Assembly (NCBI GenBank): GCA_964354625.1
Contig: CAYHAK010000003.1
Coordinates: 15,815 to 79,814, forward strand
Source of the DNA: DATKKK01 sp964354625
GTDB taxonomy: Archaea > Thermoproteota > Bathyarchaeia > Bathyarchaeales > Bathycorpusculaceae
DNA: 64,000 nucleotides
Direction: 5' to 3'
Part shown: positions 44,077-52,718 of the stretch, piece by piece
Position numbering within the stretch: the first letter of the stretch is position 1
Layout: the number at the start of each line of letters is the position of its first letter
The notes under the pieces: generated by a model
Told to the model about the DNA's origin: nothing
The model's input: the letters and a program-made list of their open reading frames with translations, nothing else
The model's database searches: none
Translations under genes and position numbers: made by a program

Positions 44077-45408
44077 ATGGAGAAGGTTAGAGTTGTTATA
44101 ATGGGCGCGGCTGGCAGGGACTTCCACAACTTCAACGTGTATTTCAGAAACAATGACGCGTACGAAGTTGTGGCGTTCACAGCCACGCAGATCCCCGGAA
44201 TAGAAGGCCGAACCTACCCAACCGAGCTGGCAGGCCCCCTCTATCCGAACGGAATACCGATATACCCCGAAGAGGATTTGCCCAAGCTGATAAAGGAGCA
44301 CAACGTTGACCAGTGTGTTTTCGCTTACAGCGACATAGCGCACGAGGTCGTTATGCACAAAGCCTCGCTGGTGCTGGCCAACGGCGCGGACTTCCGCCTC
44401 ATGGGCCCCAAGACGACCATGCTGAAGTCGAAAGTGCCTATCGTTTCGGTGTGCGCTGTCAGGACAGGTTCGGGAAAAAGCCAGACCTCGCGCATGGTGG
44501 CCAAGATACTCAAGAGCAAAAGCATGAGAGTTGCAACCATCAGGCATCCAATGCCCTATGGTGACTTGCGGGAACAGGTGTGGCAGCGCTTCGCCACTTA
44601 CGAGGATCTGACGAAGCACAGGTGTACCATTGAGGAAAGAGAGGAGTATGAACCTCACATTGACAACGGCATCATCGTCTACGCAGGCGTCGATTATGAG
44701 AAGATACTGCGTGAGGCTGAGAAGGAGTCGGACGTCATAGTGTGGGACGGAGGCAACAATGACATGTCCTTCTACAAGCCTGACCTCAACATCGTCGTAG
44801 CCGACCCGCACAGGCCCGGCGACGAACTAACCTACTATCCAGGCGAAACCAACGCGCGAATGGCAGACGTGGTCATAGTGAACAAGGTGGACACGGCTGA
44901 CCCTGAGAAAGTAAAGCTCGTTAAGGACAACATCAAGATGGTCAATCCGAGGGCAAGAATACTGGAGGCCGCCTCACCTGTAACCGCAGACAGACCTGAA
45001 CTCATCAAAGGAAAACGCGTCCTCGTGATCGAAGACGGCCCAACTCTGACGCACGGCAACATGCCTTACGGCGCGGGCACGATAATGGCCAGAAATGCGG
45101 GCGCAGGCGAAATCGTTGATCCGAAACCTTACGCAGTCGGGTCGATCAAGGAAGCCTATAGGAAGTACTCGCACCTCGGCGCGATTCTTCCGGCCTTGGG
45201 CTACGGCGACAAGCAGGTGGCTGAACTGAAGGAGACGATCGACCGTATTCCATGCGACGTGATTGTTATTGGCACGCCTATCGACCTGAGGCGAGTGATG
45301 ACCATCAGCAAGCCTTCGGTGCGCGTGAAGTACGAACTGGAGGTGTTGGCGCCAGTGTCGCTTGAGCAGATTTTGGACGAGTTTCTCCAAAGAGGTAAGA
45401 AAGCATGA
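44077..45408 (+). CDS. cyclic 2,3-diphosphoglycerate synthetase-like P-loop protein
   Basis: 443 residues from ATG 44077 (GAGGAACC upstream). N-terminal Rossmann-like part (VRVVIMGAAGRDFHNFNVYF), then P-loop RTGSGKSQTSR, an acidic Walker B-like DVIVWDGGNNDMSFYKPDL, and NKVD (VVIVNKVDTAD). The C-terminal half has GPTLTHGNMPYGAGTIMARN. It resembles the GTPase-like cDPG synthetase family; members outside thermophilic methanogens are of uncertain function. Ends in an ATGA overlap with the next gene, so both proteins are made together. Confidence 0.82.
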   Translation: MEKVRVVIMGAAGRDFHNFNVYFRNNDAYEVVAFTATQIPGIEGRTYPTELAGPLYPNGIPIYPEEDLPKLIKEHNVDQCVFAYSDIAHEVVMHKASLVLANGADFRLMGPKTTMLKSKVPIVSVCAVRTGSGKSQTSRMVAKILKSKSMRVATIRHPMPYGDLREQVWQRFATYEDLTKHRCTIEEREEYEPHIDNGIIVYAGVDYEKILREAEKESDVIVWDGGNNDMSFYKPDLNIVVADPHRPGDELTYYPGETNARMADVVIVNKVDTADPEKVKLVKDNIKMVNPRARILEAASPVTADRPELIKGKRVLVIEDGPTLTHGNMPYGAGTIMARNAGAGEIVDPKPYAVGSIKEAYRKYSHLGAILPALGYGDKQVAELKETIDRIPCDVIVIGTPIDLRRVMTISKPSVRVKYELEVLAPVSLEQILDEFLQRGKKA

Positions 45409-45797
45409 CCAGTGAAGAACCAGCCATTTCACGGGTCAGGGTCAAGTTCATAGTGGAAAACGCGGGCGAGGCTGAAGGCGAACTCGTGCGCTTTCTGGCA
45501 CCCAGAACCGTTGACATGATCGTGCGCAAGCTACCCATAGAAGGCCGAGCCGCGCTCTGGAAAGAAGAGGTTTACTTCGAGACACCTATCAAGATGGGCG
45601 AGGAGAAAGCCAAGGCCACGGTTGAAAAGGGCACCATAGCCTTCTGGCCCATGGGAAGCGCCGTCTGCATATTCTATGGCCAAACCCAGCCCTACAGCCC
45701 CGTCAACAACTTGGGCAAGATCACGCAGAACCTTGAGCTGTTCAGACAGGTCAAGAGCGGCACGAAAATCCGGATTGAGCTTCTAATAGACCAGTGA
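45405..45797 (+). CDS. Cyclophilin-like fold protein
   Basis: 130 residues. A beta-barrel pattern RVRVKFIVENAGEAEGELVR, FLAPRTVDMIVRKLPIEGRA, VYFETPIKMGEEKAKATV, GTIAFWPMGSAVCIFYGQT, PYSPVNNLGKI matches the small cyclophilin-like (TM1367-type) proteins. Those lack proven isomerase activity. ATG overlaps the stop of the preceding gene by four bases. Overlaps the convergent gene 45783-46262 by 15 bp. Confidence 0.82.
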   Translation: MTSEEPAISRVRVKFIVENAGEAEGELVRFLAPRTVDMIVRKLPIEGRAALWKEEVYFETPIKMGEEKAKATVEKGTIAFWPMGSAVCIFYGQTQPYSPVNNLGKITQNLELFRQVKSGTKIRIELLIDQ

Positions 45798-46262
45798 GCT
45801 TTCTCGCCACAGATCCAGAAGCCTCTCGCACTCCGTTGCCACTTCCTTCTCGTCGGTCTTTTCTTTCAAGATCTTGAGGAATTCGATTCGTTTCTCGGCT
45901 GAACGCTTTTCAGCCGTGCCGCCGTAGTACAACTTGCCTTCAATGTATTCCTTCATGACTGAGGCTTTCTGCACGAAGAAGCTGGCCGCGTCAACAGGGT
46001 TCTCCACAGTGTACCTCGTGGCCCAGATGGCCGCGTCAGCCTCACGAAGCTGCGTCAATCCGTCAATCTCGATAATGCCCCGAATGTAGGTCCTAAAAAA
46101 GTCGTAGCACCGTGCTGTTTTGATGAGTTCAAACGCTTGCCGGGTCTTGCGTTTGAAGCCGGATTTTCCGTTGATGACTATGTTGTGTTTGTGGCCTTGG
46201 GCGATGAGTTCTCTGGCTTTGCTGACTTCAACTTCAGTGTAGATTCTTTCTGGAAAAGCCAT
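45783..46262 (-). CDS. Conserved archaeal hypothetical protein
   Basis: 159 residues from ATG 46262 (AGGGTTAG upstream; the frame to 46277 adds five residues). Pattern: FPERIYTEVEVSKARELI, HNIVINGKSGFKRKTRQAFE, YIRGIIEIDGLTQLREADA, IWATRYTVENPVDAASFFV, KEYIEGKLYYGGTAEKRS. Mixed alpha/beta, charged, no Cys motif. Not assigned. Overlaps the cyclophilin-like gene at the 3' end. Confidence 0.65.
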   Translation of the reverse strand: MAFPERIYTEVEVSKARELIAQGHKHNIVINGKSGFKRKTRQAFELIKTARCYDFFRTYIRGIIEIDGLTQLREADAAIWATRYTVENPVDAASFFVQKASVMKEYIEGKLYYGGTAEKRSAEKRIEFLKILKEKTDEKEVATECERLLDLWRESSLVY

Positions 46263-46327
46263 TTCTAACCCTAACAAGAAGGACGACTATATGAGATAAA
46301 ACGTTTGGGAAAGCAGACTGCCTAGGC

Positions 46328-46660
46328 TTAGTCTGCTTTGTAGATTTTGATGTTGTGACTGCCCGATACGAGTTGGATTTTGCCGGTCGCTTCAAGCTGT
46401 CTTAGGAATTCTTTGGCTGCGCTCATGCGTATTCCGAAGCGTGAGGCCACTGAGAAGGGTGTTAGAACGTGCATCTTCTTCACTTCGGCAATGAACTTCT
46501 CGTTCTTGATGTCTGGGGGCAGTATACTAAGTGGTTTCTTTTCCTTCGGCGGTCCTGTCTTCTCCTTCTTCTTGTCCTTACCTTTTGCCTTGTCCTCTTC
46601 GTCTTTCTTGTCCTGCATGCGCTCCATTTGCTTGAGGTTCAGCTTCTTCTTGCCGCCCAT
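46328..46660 (-). CDS. rps25e: Small ribosomal subunit protein S25e
   Basis: 110 residues. A lysine-rich N-terminal half (MGGKKKLNLKQMERMQDKK, KGKDKKKEKTGPPKEKKP) precedes a winged-helix domain (FIAEVKKMHVLTPFSVASRF, GIRMSAAKEFLRQLEATGKI, LVSGSHNIKIY). S25e lies on the head of the small subunit. ATG start with GGTGGAGATG-type sequence upstream. S25e is a TACK/Asgard/eukaryote protein. Confidence 0.92.
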   Translation of the reverse strand: MGGKKKLNLKQMERMQDKKDEEDKAKGKDKKKEKTGPPKEKKPLSILPPDIKNEKFIAEVKKMHVLTPFSVASRFGIRMSAAKEFLRQLEATGKIQLVSGSHNIKIYKAD

Positions 46661-46789
46661 GCCTTTTCATCTCCACCAAGTTTAGGCTATTTCGTGGTTC
46701 TTTAGGGTTTCTACGACTCAGCACACTGAGTAATTTCAAGCTTGTGCTTGTTTTGAACAAAAGAAAAGAGAGACTTGAAGGAGGGAGTA

Positions 46790-47011
46790 TTAGCGGTTCA
46801 TGATTTTTTTGGCGGCGATTTCGATGTCTTCGGACTTGATGGTTTTTCTGCCTGCATGCATGGCAAAGTCCAATGCTTCTTTTGCAATTCTGACGCCTAT
46901 GTCTTCTAGGGCTTTGGCGAGTTCTTTTGCCGCTGCTTCGCTTACGCGGTCAGCTCCAGCCTTCCTGCACAGTCTATGCATTGGGGCTACAGCTAATTCC
47001 AATTCAACCAT
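46790..47011 (-). CDS. hmf: Archaeal histone
   Basis: 73 residues, a single histone fold: ELELAVAPMHRLCRKAGADR, VSEAAAKELAKALEDIGVRI, AKEALDFAMHAGRKTIKSED, IEIAAKKIM. RKTIKSEDIEIA matches the DNA-contact loop of HMf-type histones. It compacts DNA as dimers and polymers. ATG start with AGAGGCACC upstream; AT-rich promoter CTTAAAATAC at about 47031-47040 on the minus strand. Divergent from tatD. Confidence 0.95.
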   Translation of the reverse strand: MVELELAVAPMHRLCRKAGADRVSEAAAKELAKALEDIGVRIAKEALDFAMHAGRKTIKSEDIEIAAKKIMNR

Positions 47012-47164
47012 AAAGGTGCCTCTTTAGCTTCTTTTTGTATTTTAAGCAATATTTAACGTTTATTGTTGGCACATCGCCTGAAAACAGTCCCCAGCATCCA
47101 AGGCCGCAAGCGTGGAAAAGAGAGCATTATAAGAACCAATAGGCTTCTATTCACACGAAAACCT

Positions 47165-47953
47165 GTGAGCAGCATCAGATACGTCGACGCACACATACAC
47201 CTCTCAGACGAGGGATACATAGACTGCGTGGACGAAGTCATAGCCGAAGGGAGAAACGCGAGTGTCATAGCTATGGTTTCCAATTCGGTGGATCTCAAGA
47301 CGTGCATCGAGAACATAAGGTTGGCCGAAAAGCACAAAGGCCTCGTCTACGCGGCGCTTGGCATCCATCCCTGGAACGTGCAAACCCTGACAGATGCCGA
47401 ACTACAGCGAACCGTCGACTACATACTCAGCCAAAAAGGCAACAGAGCATCCGTCGCAATCGGAGAGATAGGTTTGGATTCGAAGTACGAGAAAATCATG
47501 GACCGGCAGCTGAAGGTTTTCGATGAGATGCTACACCTAGCTGAGAGGCTGGATCTGCCTGCGGTAATCCATTCGAGAGGAATGACCAAGAAAATCATTG
47601 ACTTGCTCCCCTCATACAACGTCAAGAAAGTTCTGCTGCACTGGTTCAGCAATCCGATAAGCGCACTCCCAGAGGCCATGGACAGAGGCTACTATGTCAC
47701 CGAAGGCCCCGTCACCGTGTATTCTAGCGGAATACGAGAGGTCATAAAGACAGCACCACTGGCAAACTTGATGACCGAAACTGATGGACCTGTGAAGTAT
47801 TCCAAGCCACCTTTCAACGGAAAAGTGACAACGCCCGCCTTCATCCCAATAGTTGCGAAGGCCATCGCAGAAGTCAAGAACCTGAATGTTGATGATGTTG
47901 CCACATCGGTTCGTGGCAATTTCGAGGCATTCTTTGGAGTAAGGTTAAATTAG
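47165..47953 (+). CDS. tatD: TatD family metal-dependent hydrolase
   Basis: 262 residues from GTG 47165, which puts YVDAHIHLSDEG at the N terminus as expected; the longer frame to 47063 contains no family sequence. Metal ligands: DAHIHLSD, AIGEIGLDSKY, AVIHSRGM, LLHWFSN, MTETDGPVKYSKPP. TatD enzymes are 3'-5' DNases or other amidohydrolase-type hydrolases. TATA CATTATAAG at 47125-47133, 32-40 nt upstream. Confidence 0.88.
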   Translation: MSSIRYVDAHIHLSDEGYIDCVDEVIAEGRNASVIAMVSNSVDLKTCIENIRLAEKHKGLVYAALGIHPWNVQTLTDAELQRTVDYILSQKGNRASVAIGEIGLDSKYEKIMDRQLKVFDEMLHLAERLDLPAVIHSRGMTKKIIDLLPSYNVKKVLLHWFSNPISALPEAMDRGYYVTEGPVTVYSSGIREVIKTAPLANLMTETDGPVKYSKPPFNGKVTTPAFIPIVAKAIAEVKNLNVDDVATSVRGNFEAFFGVRLN

Positions 47954-48017
47954 TCTTGTGTCGTAGTGAGTGATCATCAACATAACATAGCATCATTGAT
48001 ATTTGGAGGAACAGAGC

Positions 48018-48269
48018 TTGGGAAACGTGCGGACGGACCAGGTCAAGCGTACGGCGAAGGAGCTTGTCAGGCGTTTTCCTGACAAGTTTTCAGACAATTT
48101 TGAAAGTAACAAGCATTTGGTTAACTTGCTTTTGCAGGGGACAACGATGAAGATCAGGAACCAGATCGCCGGGTACATTACTCATTCGCTTATCGAGTAT
48201 GAGGAAGTGCCTGTGGAAGAGGCCTCGGCGGAGGACGCTGAGCCGGAAGAAGCCGAACAGAAAGGCTAG
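48018..48269 (+). CDS. rps17e: Small ribosomal subunit protein S17e
   Basis: 83 residues from TTG 48018, which gives the family start GNVRTDQVKRTAKELVRRFPD; GGAGG at 48004-48008 supports it over the earlier in-frame start at 48003. Continues NKHLVNLLLQG and MKIRNQIAGYITHSLIEYE, then an acidic tail. Core archaeal/eukaryotic ribosomal protein. Confidence 0.93.
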   Translation: MGNVRTDQVKRTAKELVRRFPDKFSDNFESNKHLVNLLLQGTTMKIRNQIAGYITHSLIEYEEVPVEEASAEDAEPEEAEQKG

Positions 48270-48290
48270 GCTTTGTTTTTGAGACGTTGA

Positions 48291-48683
48291 TTGGAAGCTG
48301 ACCAACGGATGATGGATGAGTACAGGAAGGGTTGGGCGCTGCGGTACATGCGAGAGGCCAGAGCGGAGCTTGCGGCCGCGCGCAAGATGCCTTACATGGC
48401 GCCCAGTCTCGTGCTCGAAGCCATCAGAAAAGCCCGAAACGCCATCTACTACAGCTTCGGCGAACCCGCTTTCGTGGAAATCGCCGTAAGAGAATCCGCC
48501 GAAAAGGCACAGCCCGTTGAGGACCCCGTTTTGAAATGCCTGATCGACATTGACGGCATGGTCCAGCAAATGTCGCAGGTTGAGGAAGTGGACGGCGAAC
48601 GCGCCATCAAGCAGGCGGACGACCTCGTCCAGCTAGCCTCAGACATAGTCGAAACCGTGACAGGAGAAAAAATAGAAGATTAG
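48291..48683 (+). CDS. Conserved helical hypothetical protein
   Basis: 130 residues, TTG 48291 (ATG 48309 alternative). Entirely helical by composition: GWALRYMREARAELAAARKM, LVLEAIRKARNAIYYSFGEP, VLKCLIDIDGMVQQMSQVEE, AIKQADDLVQLASDIVETVT. The first half recalls HEPN-type helical bundles, but the catalytic R-x4-6-H of HEPN RNases is not seen. 21 bp after S17e, probably same transcript. Confidence 0.6.
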   Translation: MEADQRMMDEYRKGWALRYMREARAELAAARKMPYMAPSLVLEAIRKARNAIYYSFGEPAFVEIAVRESAEKAQPVEDPVLKCLIDIDGMVQQMSQVEEVDGERAIKQADDLVQLASDIVETVTGEKIED

Positions 48684-48691
48684 AAAAGCGC

Positions 48692-49864
48692 TTAACTCTT
48701 TTCCAGGGCCTTGGCGATGCGGTCTAGGGCCTTCTTGATGTTTTCGACAGAGTTTGCGAACGACAGTCTCAGGTAGCCTTCGCCGAATTTGCCGAAGCTT
48801 GTGCCCGGTAGCACGGCTACGCCTGCGTTGTAGAGCAGGTGGTCGCCCAGTTTGCGGGAGTCCATGCCTGTGCCTGTGATGTTGGGGAACACGTAGAATG
48901 CTCCGCGCGGCTTCTTGCAGGTTATGCCCTTGATGCTGTCCAAGCCTTGGACGATGGCTTCGCGGCGCTTCTTGAACTCGGCTACCATTCTCTCGGGCTC
49001 GGTCTGCGGGCCTTTCAGCGCCTCGACGCCTGCCATCTGAGTGAAGGTGCTCGTGCATGAGTTCGAGTTGGTCGTCAGCTGCGCGCATTTCAACGCCAAG
49101 TCCTTGTTCATAACACCGTAGCCGAGCCTCCAACCCGTCATCGCGTAGGTCTTCGAAAAACCATCCAGCAGAATCGTCTTCTCCTTCATACCCGGAAACT
49201 GTGTGATGCTTTCGTGCTTGCCTTCGTAGATTATTCGGCTGTAGATCTCATCCGACAGCACGAACAGGTCATTGCGGTTGGCCACGCAGTCAGCGATAAC
49301 CTTCAAATCATCTCTAGTCACAACGCCGCCTGTGGGGTTCTCCGGCGAGTTGAGGATGATCATCTTTGTCTTCTTTGTGACCTTTTCTTTGACGTATTCT
49401 GGGTCGAGGCTGAACTCGTTTTCTTCCTTCAGCGGTATCGGCACAGGTTTGGCGCCCACGAAGTTGATGAGCGATTCGTAGACAGGAAAGCCTGGGTTGG
49501 GGTACATGACTTCGTCGCCTGGGTTGACGAGCGCGAGGATGCTGTTGAATATTGTGGGCTTGCCTCCCGGCGTCACGACGACCTCTTCTGGGACAACGTC
49601 CAGCTTTCTTGTCTTGGAGATGTATTCGGCTATAGCTTGGCGGAGTTCAGGTGTGCCAGCGGAGGGCGTGTAGTGCGTGTAACCTGCGCTAAGCGCCTTT
49701 GCAGCAACGTCCTTGATGTTCTTGGGCGTGTCGAAGTCTGGTTCGCCGATTTCTAGGTGTACAACGTCTTTTCCCTGCTTTTCGAGGGCTCTGGCCTTGG
49801 CCAAGACTTCAAACGCGGTTTCGGTTCCTAGTGAACCCATTCTCTTCGCGAAGGTAATGTCCAA
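48692..49864 (-). CDS. Class I/II pyridoxal-phosphate aminotransferase
   Basis: 390 residues from TTG 49864 (AAGGTGAT upstream at proper distance; GTG 49873 possible). Aspartate/alanine aminotransferase family I fold: HLEIGEPDFDTPKNI, YTHYTPSAGTPELRQAIAEY, NSPENPTGGVV, LSDEIYSRIIYEG, PLP lysine in LLDGFSKTYAMTGWRLGY, then Arg in LRLSFANS. The neighbouring hydroxypyruvate reductase and glycerate kinase suggest serine or alanine as amino donor. Confidence 0.9.
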   Translation of the reverse strand: MDITFAKRMGSLGTETAFEVLAKARALEKQGKDVVHLEIGEPDFDTPKNIKDVAAKALSAGYTHYTPSAGTPELRQAIAEYISKTRKLDVVPEEVVVTPGGKPTIFNSILALVNPGDEVMYPNPGFPVYESLINFVGAKPVPIPLKEENEFSLDPEYVKEKVTKKTKMIILNSPENPTGGVVTRDDLKVIADCVANRNDLFVLSDEIYSRIIYEGKHESITQFPGMKEKTILLDGFSKTYAMTGWRLGYGVMNKDLALKCAQLTTNSNSCTSTFTQMAGVEALKGPQTEPERMVAEFKKRREAIVQGLDSIKGITCKKPRGAFYVFPNITGTGMDSRKLGDHLLYNAGVAVLPGTSFGKFGEGYLRLSFANSVENIKKALDRIAKALEKS

Positions 49865-49951
49865 ATGAATCACCTTGATTTCGGAGGAAAACAGAGGTAG
49901 AAAGATGGGGATATTTAACTATTGCAGTTTCGCCGCATGGAAATTGATGTG

Positions 49952-50956
49952 CTAGAACAGCTTTGACAGAGGCTTGACTTTCATGACGTCTGCGTTTACG
50001 AGGTTCTGAGGTTGCTTTCCTTGGAAGAAGGCGACGAGGTTGTCGGCGACCATCTCCGACATTTTCGCGCGGGTTTCGAGGCTTGCGCTTGAAATGTGCG
50101 GCGCGACCACGACGTTGTCAAGCTTCAGCAACGGGTTGTCTGCGGGTGTAGGTTCCTGTTCGAAAACGTCTAGTCCTGCGCCTGCGATTTTGCCCTGCTT
50201 CAAAGCGTCATACAAGGCCTTCTCGTCAATCACGGGACCACGTGCGTTGTTGATGAGGTAGGCGGTCTTCTTCATGAGGTTCAGCCTGTCCGCATTTATC
50301 AAGTGATGTGTCTCTTTCATGAGTGGTACGTGGACTGTGACGAAGTCTGCCTCTTTCAGCAGCGTGTCTAGGTCAACTTTCTTTGCGCCTAGTTCTTTTT
50401 CCATTTCGGGTCGTGGGATGACGTCGTAGAAGAGAATTTTCATGTTGAAGCCTTTGGCGCGTTTGGCTACGGCGTAGCCGATTCGGCCTGCGCCTACGAT
50501 GCCTATGGTGGCGTTGTAGATGTCTCGTCCTGTGAACATTGCAGGATGCCAAGCGACTTTCCACTGGCCGCCGCGAACATACGTGTCAGCCTCAACCACG
50601 CGCCTTGCCAGTGCCATCAACAGCGCCCAGGCAAAGTCGGCGGTCGTGTCCGTGAGCACTTCGGGCGTGTTTGTGATGTAGATTCCACGTTTCGTGGCTT
50701 CGGGGATGTCGATGTTGTCGAAGCCCACGGCTAGTTGGCTGACGATTTTGAGTTTGGGTGCGGCGTTGAAGACCTCGGCGTCTATCTTGTCTGATAGCAG
50801 TGAGGCGAGAGCGTCGCAGTTCTTGGCTTTTTCGATGATTGTACTTTTTGGTGGCGGTGCATAGTCGGACCAGATTTCGGTTTCGAAGTGCTGTCTTATG
50901 ATGTTGAGGCCCCTTTCCGGGAGCATACGGGTGACGTAAATCTTCGGTTTGTGCAT
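49952..50956 (-). CDS. gyaR: Glyoxylate/hydroxypyruvate reductase (2-hydroxyacid dehydrogenase)
   Basis: 334 residues from ATG 50956 (GGTGAACC upstream; ATG 50968 possible). D-isomer 2-hydroxyacid dehydrogenase: QLAVGFDNIDIPEATKRGI, NTPEVLTDTTADFAWALLMA, NAD site GIVGAGRIGYAVAKRAKGF, catalytic Arg in NNARGPVIDEKAL, Glu in GLDVFEQEPTPAD, His in VVAPHISSASLETRA. Close to archaeal GyaR. Reduces glyoxylate or hydroxypyruvate with NAD(P)H. Divergent from glycerate kinase, starts about 100 bp apart. Confidence 0.92.
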   Translation of the reverse strand: MHKPKIYVTRMLPERGLNIIRQHFETEIWSDYAPPPKSTIIEKAKNCDALASLLSDKIDAEVFNAAPKLKIVSQLAVGFDNIDIPEATKRGIYITNTPEVLTDTTADFAWALLMALARRVVEADTYVRGGQWKVAWHPAMFTGRDIYNATIGIVGAGRIGYAVAKRAKGFNMKILFYDVIPRPEMEKELGAKKVDLDTLLKEADFVTVHVPLMKETHHLINADRLNLMKKTAYLINNARGPVIDEKALYDALKQGKIAGAGLDVFEQEPTPADNPLLKLDNVVVAPHISSASLETRAKMSEMVADNLVAFFQGKQPQNLVNADVMKVKPLSKLF

Positions 50957-51054
50957 GTGGTTCACCATTGTTCAGGTTCGCGGAATTGTTTATTAGCCTT
51001 GACTTATTACACTTACGCATCAACCATGAAAGAATCGTTGACTGGTTTGCCTCT

Positions 51055-52431
51055 ATGACGGTGATAAGGAATAGGGATCAGCTGGTGGTCAATGGTGAGA
51101 CGGCGCTCAACAGGAAGGCCCGAGCACTGGCCCTCAAAAGCCTCGAAGCTGCACTCAACGCCGCAGACCCACGAAAGTTAGTCAAGTCAAAACTCACGCT
51201 GAAAGACTCAACACTGACTGCAGACAAGTACTCCTTTGACCTGAGCAAGCTCAGCCACATCTACGTTGTCGGCGGCGGCAAGGCAAGCGGCCCGATGGCC
51301 GAGGCTCTGGAAGAGGTCTTGGGCAATCGCATAACGAAGGGGCTTGTCAATGTGCCGCGCAGCTGCAAGAGCAAGACTCGCGCCGTTTTGCTTCATGAGG
51401 CAAGTCACCCGATTCCAGACGAGGCAGGCGTTGAAGGCACGCGCCGCATGCTCGAAATGGCCGAGCAGGCAGAGAAAGACGACTTGGTTGTCTGCCTCAT
51501 TTCAGGCGGAGGCTCAAGCCTCATGCCGCTGCCCCGCGGAGAAATCACGATCTCGGACAAGAAGCAGATCTCGAGTGCGCTGCTCAAGTGTGGGGCGACG
51601 ATTAACGAGATTAACACGGTGCGGAAGCACATTTCGGATTTCAAGGGTGGTTGGCTTGCGAAGAAGGCTTATCCTGCCACGATTTTGAACCTGATACTGT
51701 CTGATGTGGTGGGCGATCCGCTGGACTTCATTGCTTCAGGTCCCACTGTGCCTGACTCGACAACCTTCAGCGACGCAATAGGCATTCTGATGAAGCACGC
51801 GCTGTGGGACAAAACGCCGGAGGCAATCCGAAAGGTGCTCTCCGACGGCGAGAAGGGCGATATTCCCGAAACGCCTAAGATAGGCGACGACGCTTTCAAG
51901 AGGGTGTTCAACGTCGTCATCGGCAACAGCAGGCTCGCATGCTTAGCTGCCTGTAACGCTTTGAAGGCGGAGGGATTGAACACAGTTTTGTTGACTGCGA
52001 CAATGGAGGGAGAGGCCAGGCACGTGGCAGTTTTGCTGGCCTCAGTCGGCCGTGAAGTCATCGCCTCAGGCAATCCAGCCTCAAAGCCCGCAGGCATCGT
52101 GTCAGGCGGCGAAACAGCAGTCACGGTTGTGGGCAAGGGTTTGGGCAGTCGCAATCAGGAGATCGCGTTGGCAGCTGGGTTGAAGATCAGAGGCTTGGAC
52201 GGGGTGGTTGTGGCTTCGTTGAGCACTGATGGCGTGGATGGGCCTACGGATGCGGCGGGTGCAATCTCAGATAGCAGAACAGTGGCCAGAGCTTCAGGCT
52301 TGGGAATGAGGCCGGAGGAGTTTCTGGCCGAGAACGACTCGTATCACTTTTTTGAGAAGCTGGGCGACCTGCTTGTCACTGGACCTACGGGCACGAATGT
52401 GAATGACATTTCTGTGATCGTGGTCGTGTGA
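51055..52431 (+). CDS. gck: Glycerate 2-kinase (MOFRL type)
   Basis: Phosphorylates glycerate to 2-phosphoglycerate. 458 residues from ATG 51055. N-terminal GckA domain (SHIYVVGGGKASGPMAEALE, HEASHPIPDEAGVEGTRRML, LISGGGSSLMPLPRGEITI, INTVRKHISDFKGGWLAKKA), then the MOFRL domain (SGGETAVTVVGKGLGSRNQE, LSTDGVDGPTDAAGA, LLVTGPTGTNVNDISV). The frame is open back to 50968 but that part overlaps the gyaR promoter. With gyaR it completes hydroxypyruvate to 2-phosphoglycerate. Confidence 0.93.
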   Translation: MTVIRNRDQLVVNGETALNRKARALALKSLEAALNAADPRKLVKSKLTLKDSTLTADKYSFDLSKLSHIYVVGGGKASGPMAEALEEVLGNRITKGLVNVPRSCKSKTRAVLLHEASHPIPDEAGVEGTRRMLEMAEQAEKDDLVVCLISGGGSSLMPLPRGEITISDKKQISSALLKCGATINEINTVRKHISDFKGGWLAKKAYPATILNLILSDVVGDPLDFIASGPTVPDSTTFSDAIGILMKHALWDKTPEAIRKVLSDGEKGDIPETPKIGDDAFKRVFNVVIGNSRLACLAACNALKAEGLNTVLLTATMEGEARHVAVLLASVGREVIASGNPASKPAGIVSGGETAVTVVGKGLGSRNQEIALAAGLKIRGLDGVVVASLSTDGVDGPTDAAGAISDSRTVARASGLGMRPEEFLAENDSYHFFEKLGDLLVTGPTGTNVNDISVIVVV

Positions 52432-52442
52432 GGTGGTAGCGG

Positions 52443-52712
52443 TTGGTGGTGACTGTGAAATTTGTGGGTTCGCTTCGGACTTCTGCAGGCAAAGGCAAGC
52501 TTACGCTCAAGCTCGGAAAGGCCACGTCTCTGAGTAAAGCTATGGAAATGATGGCAGAAGAAGAGCCTAAACTCAAGCTATCTTTCGACAACGCAAGAGC
52601 AGGTATGCTCATCCTCGTCAACGGCAGGGAAATCAGCGTCCTGAACGGTTTGAATCCTTTGCTCAAGGATGGGGATGAAGTGGTTTTCGTGCCCGTCGTG
52701 CACGGAGGCTGA
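52443..52712 (+). CDS. MoaD/ThiS-like ubiquitin-fold protein
   Basis: 89 residues, beta-grasp pattern VVTVKFVGSLRTSAGKGKLT, LTLKLGKATSLSKAMEMM, MLILVNGREISVLNGLNPLL, KDGDEVVFVPVVHGG. The C-terminal Gly-Gly is the thiocarboxylation/conjugation site. It could carry sulfur for molybdopterin or tRNA thiolation, or act as a SAMP-type modifier; no moaE or E1 gene is nearby. TTG start with GAGGTGG upstream. Follows glycerate kinase and stands 6 bp before cofE. Confidence 0.88.
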   Translation: MVVTVKFVGSLRTSAGKGKLTLKLGKATSLSKAMEMMAEEEPKLKLSFDNARAGMLILVNGREISVLNGLNPLLKDGDEVVFVPVVHGG

Positions 52713-52718
52713 ACGAGC

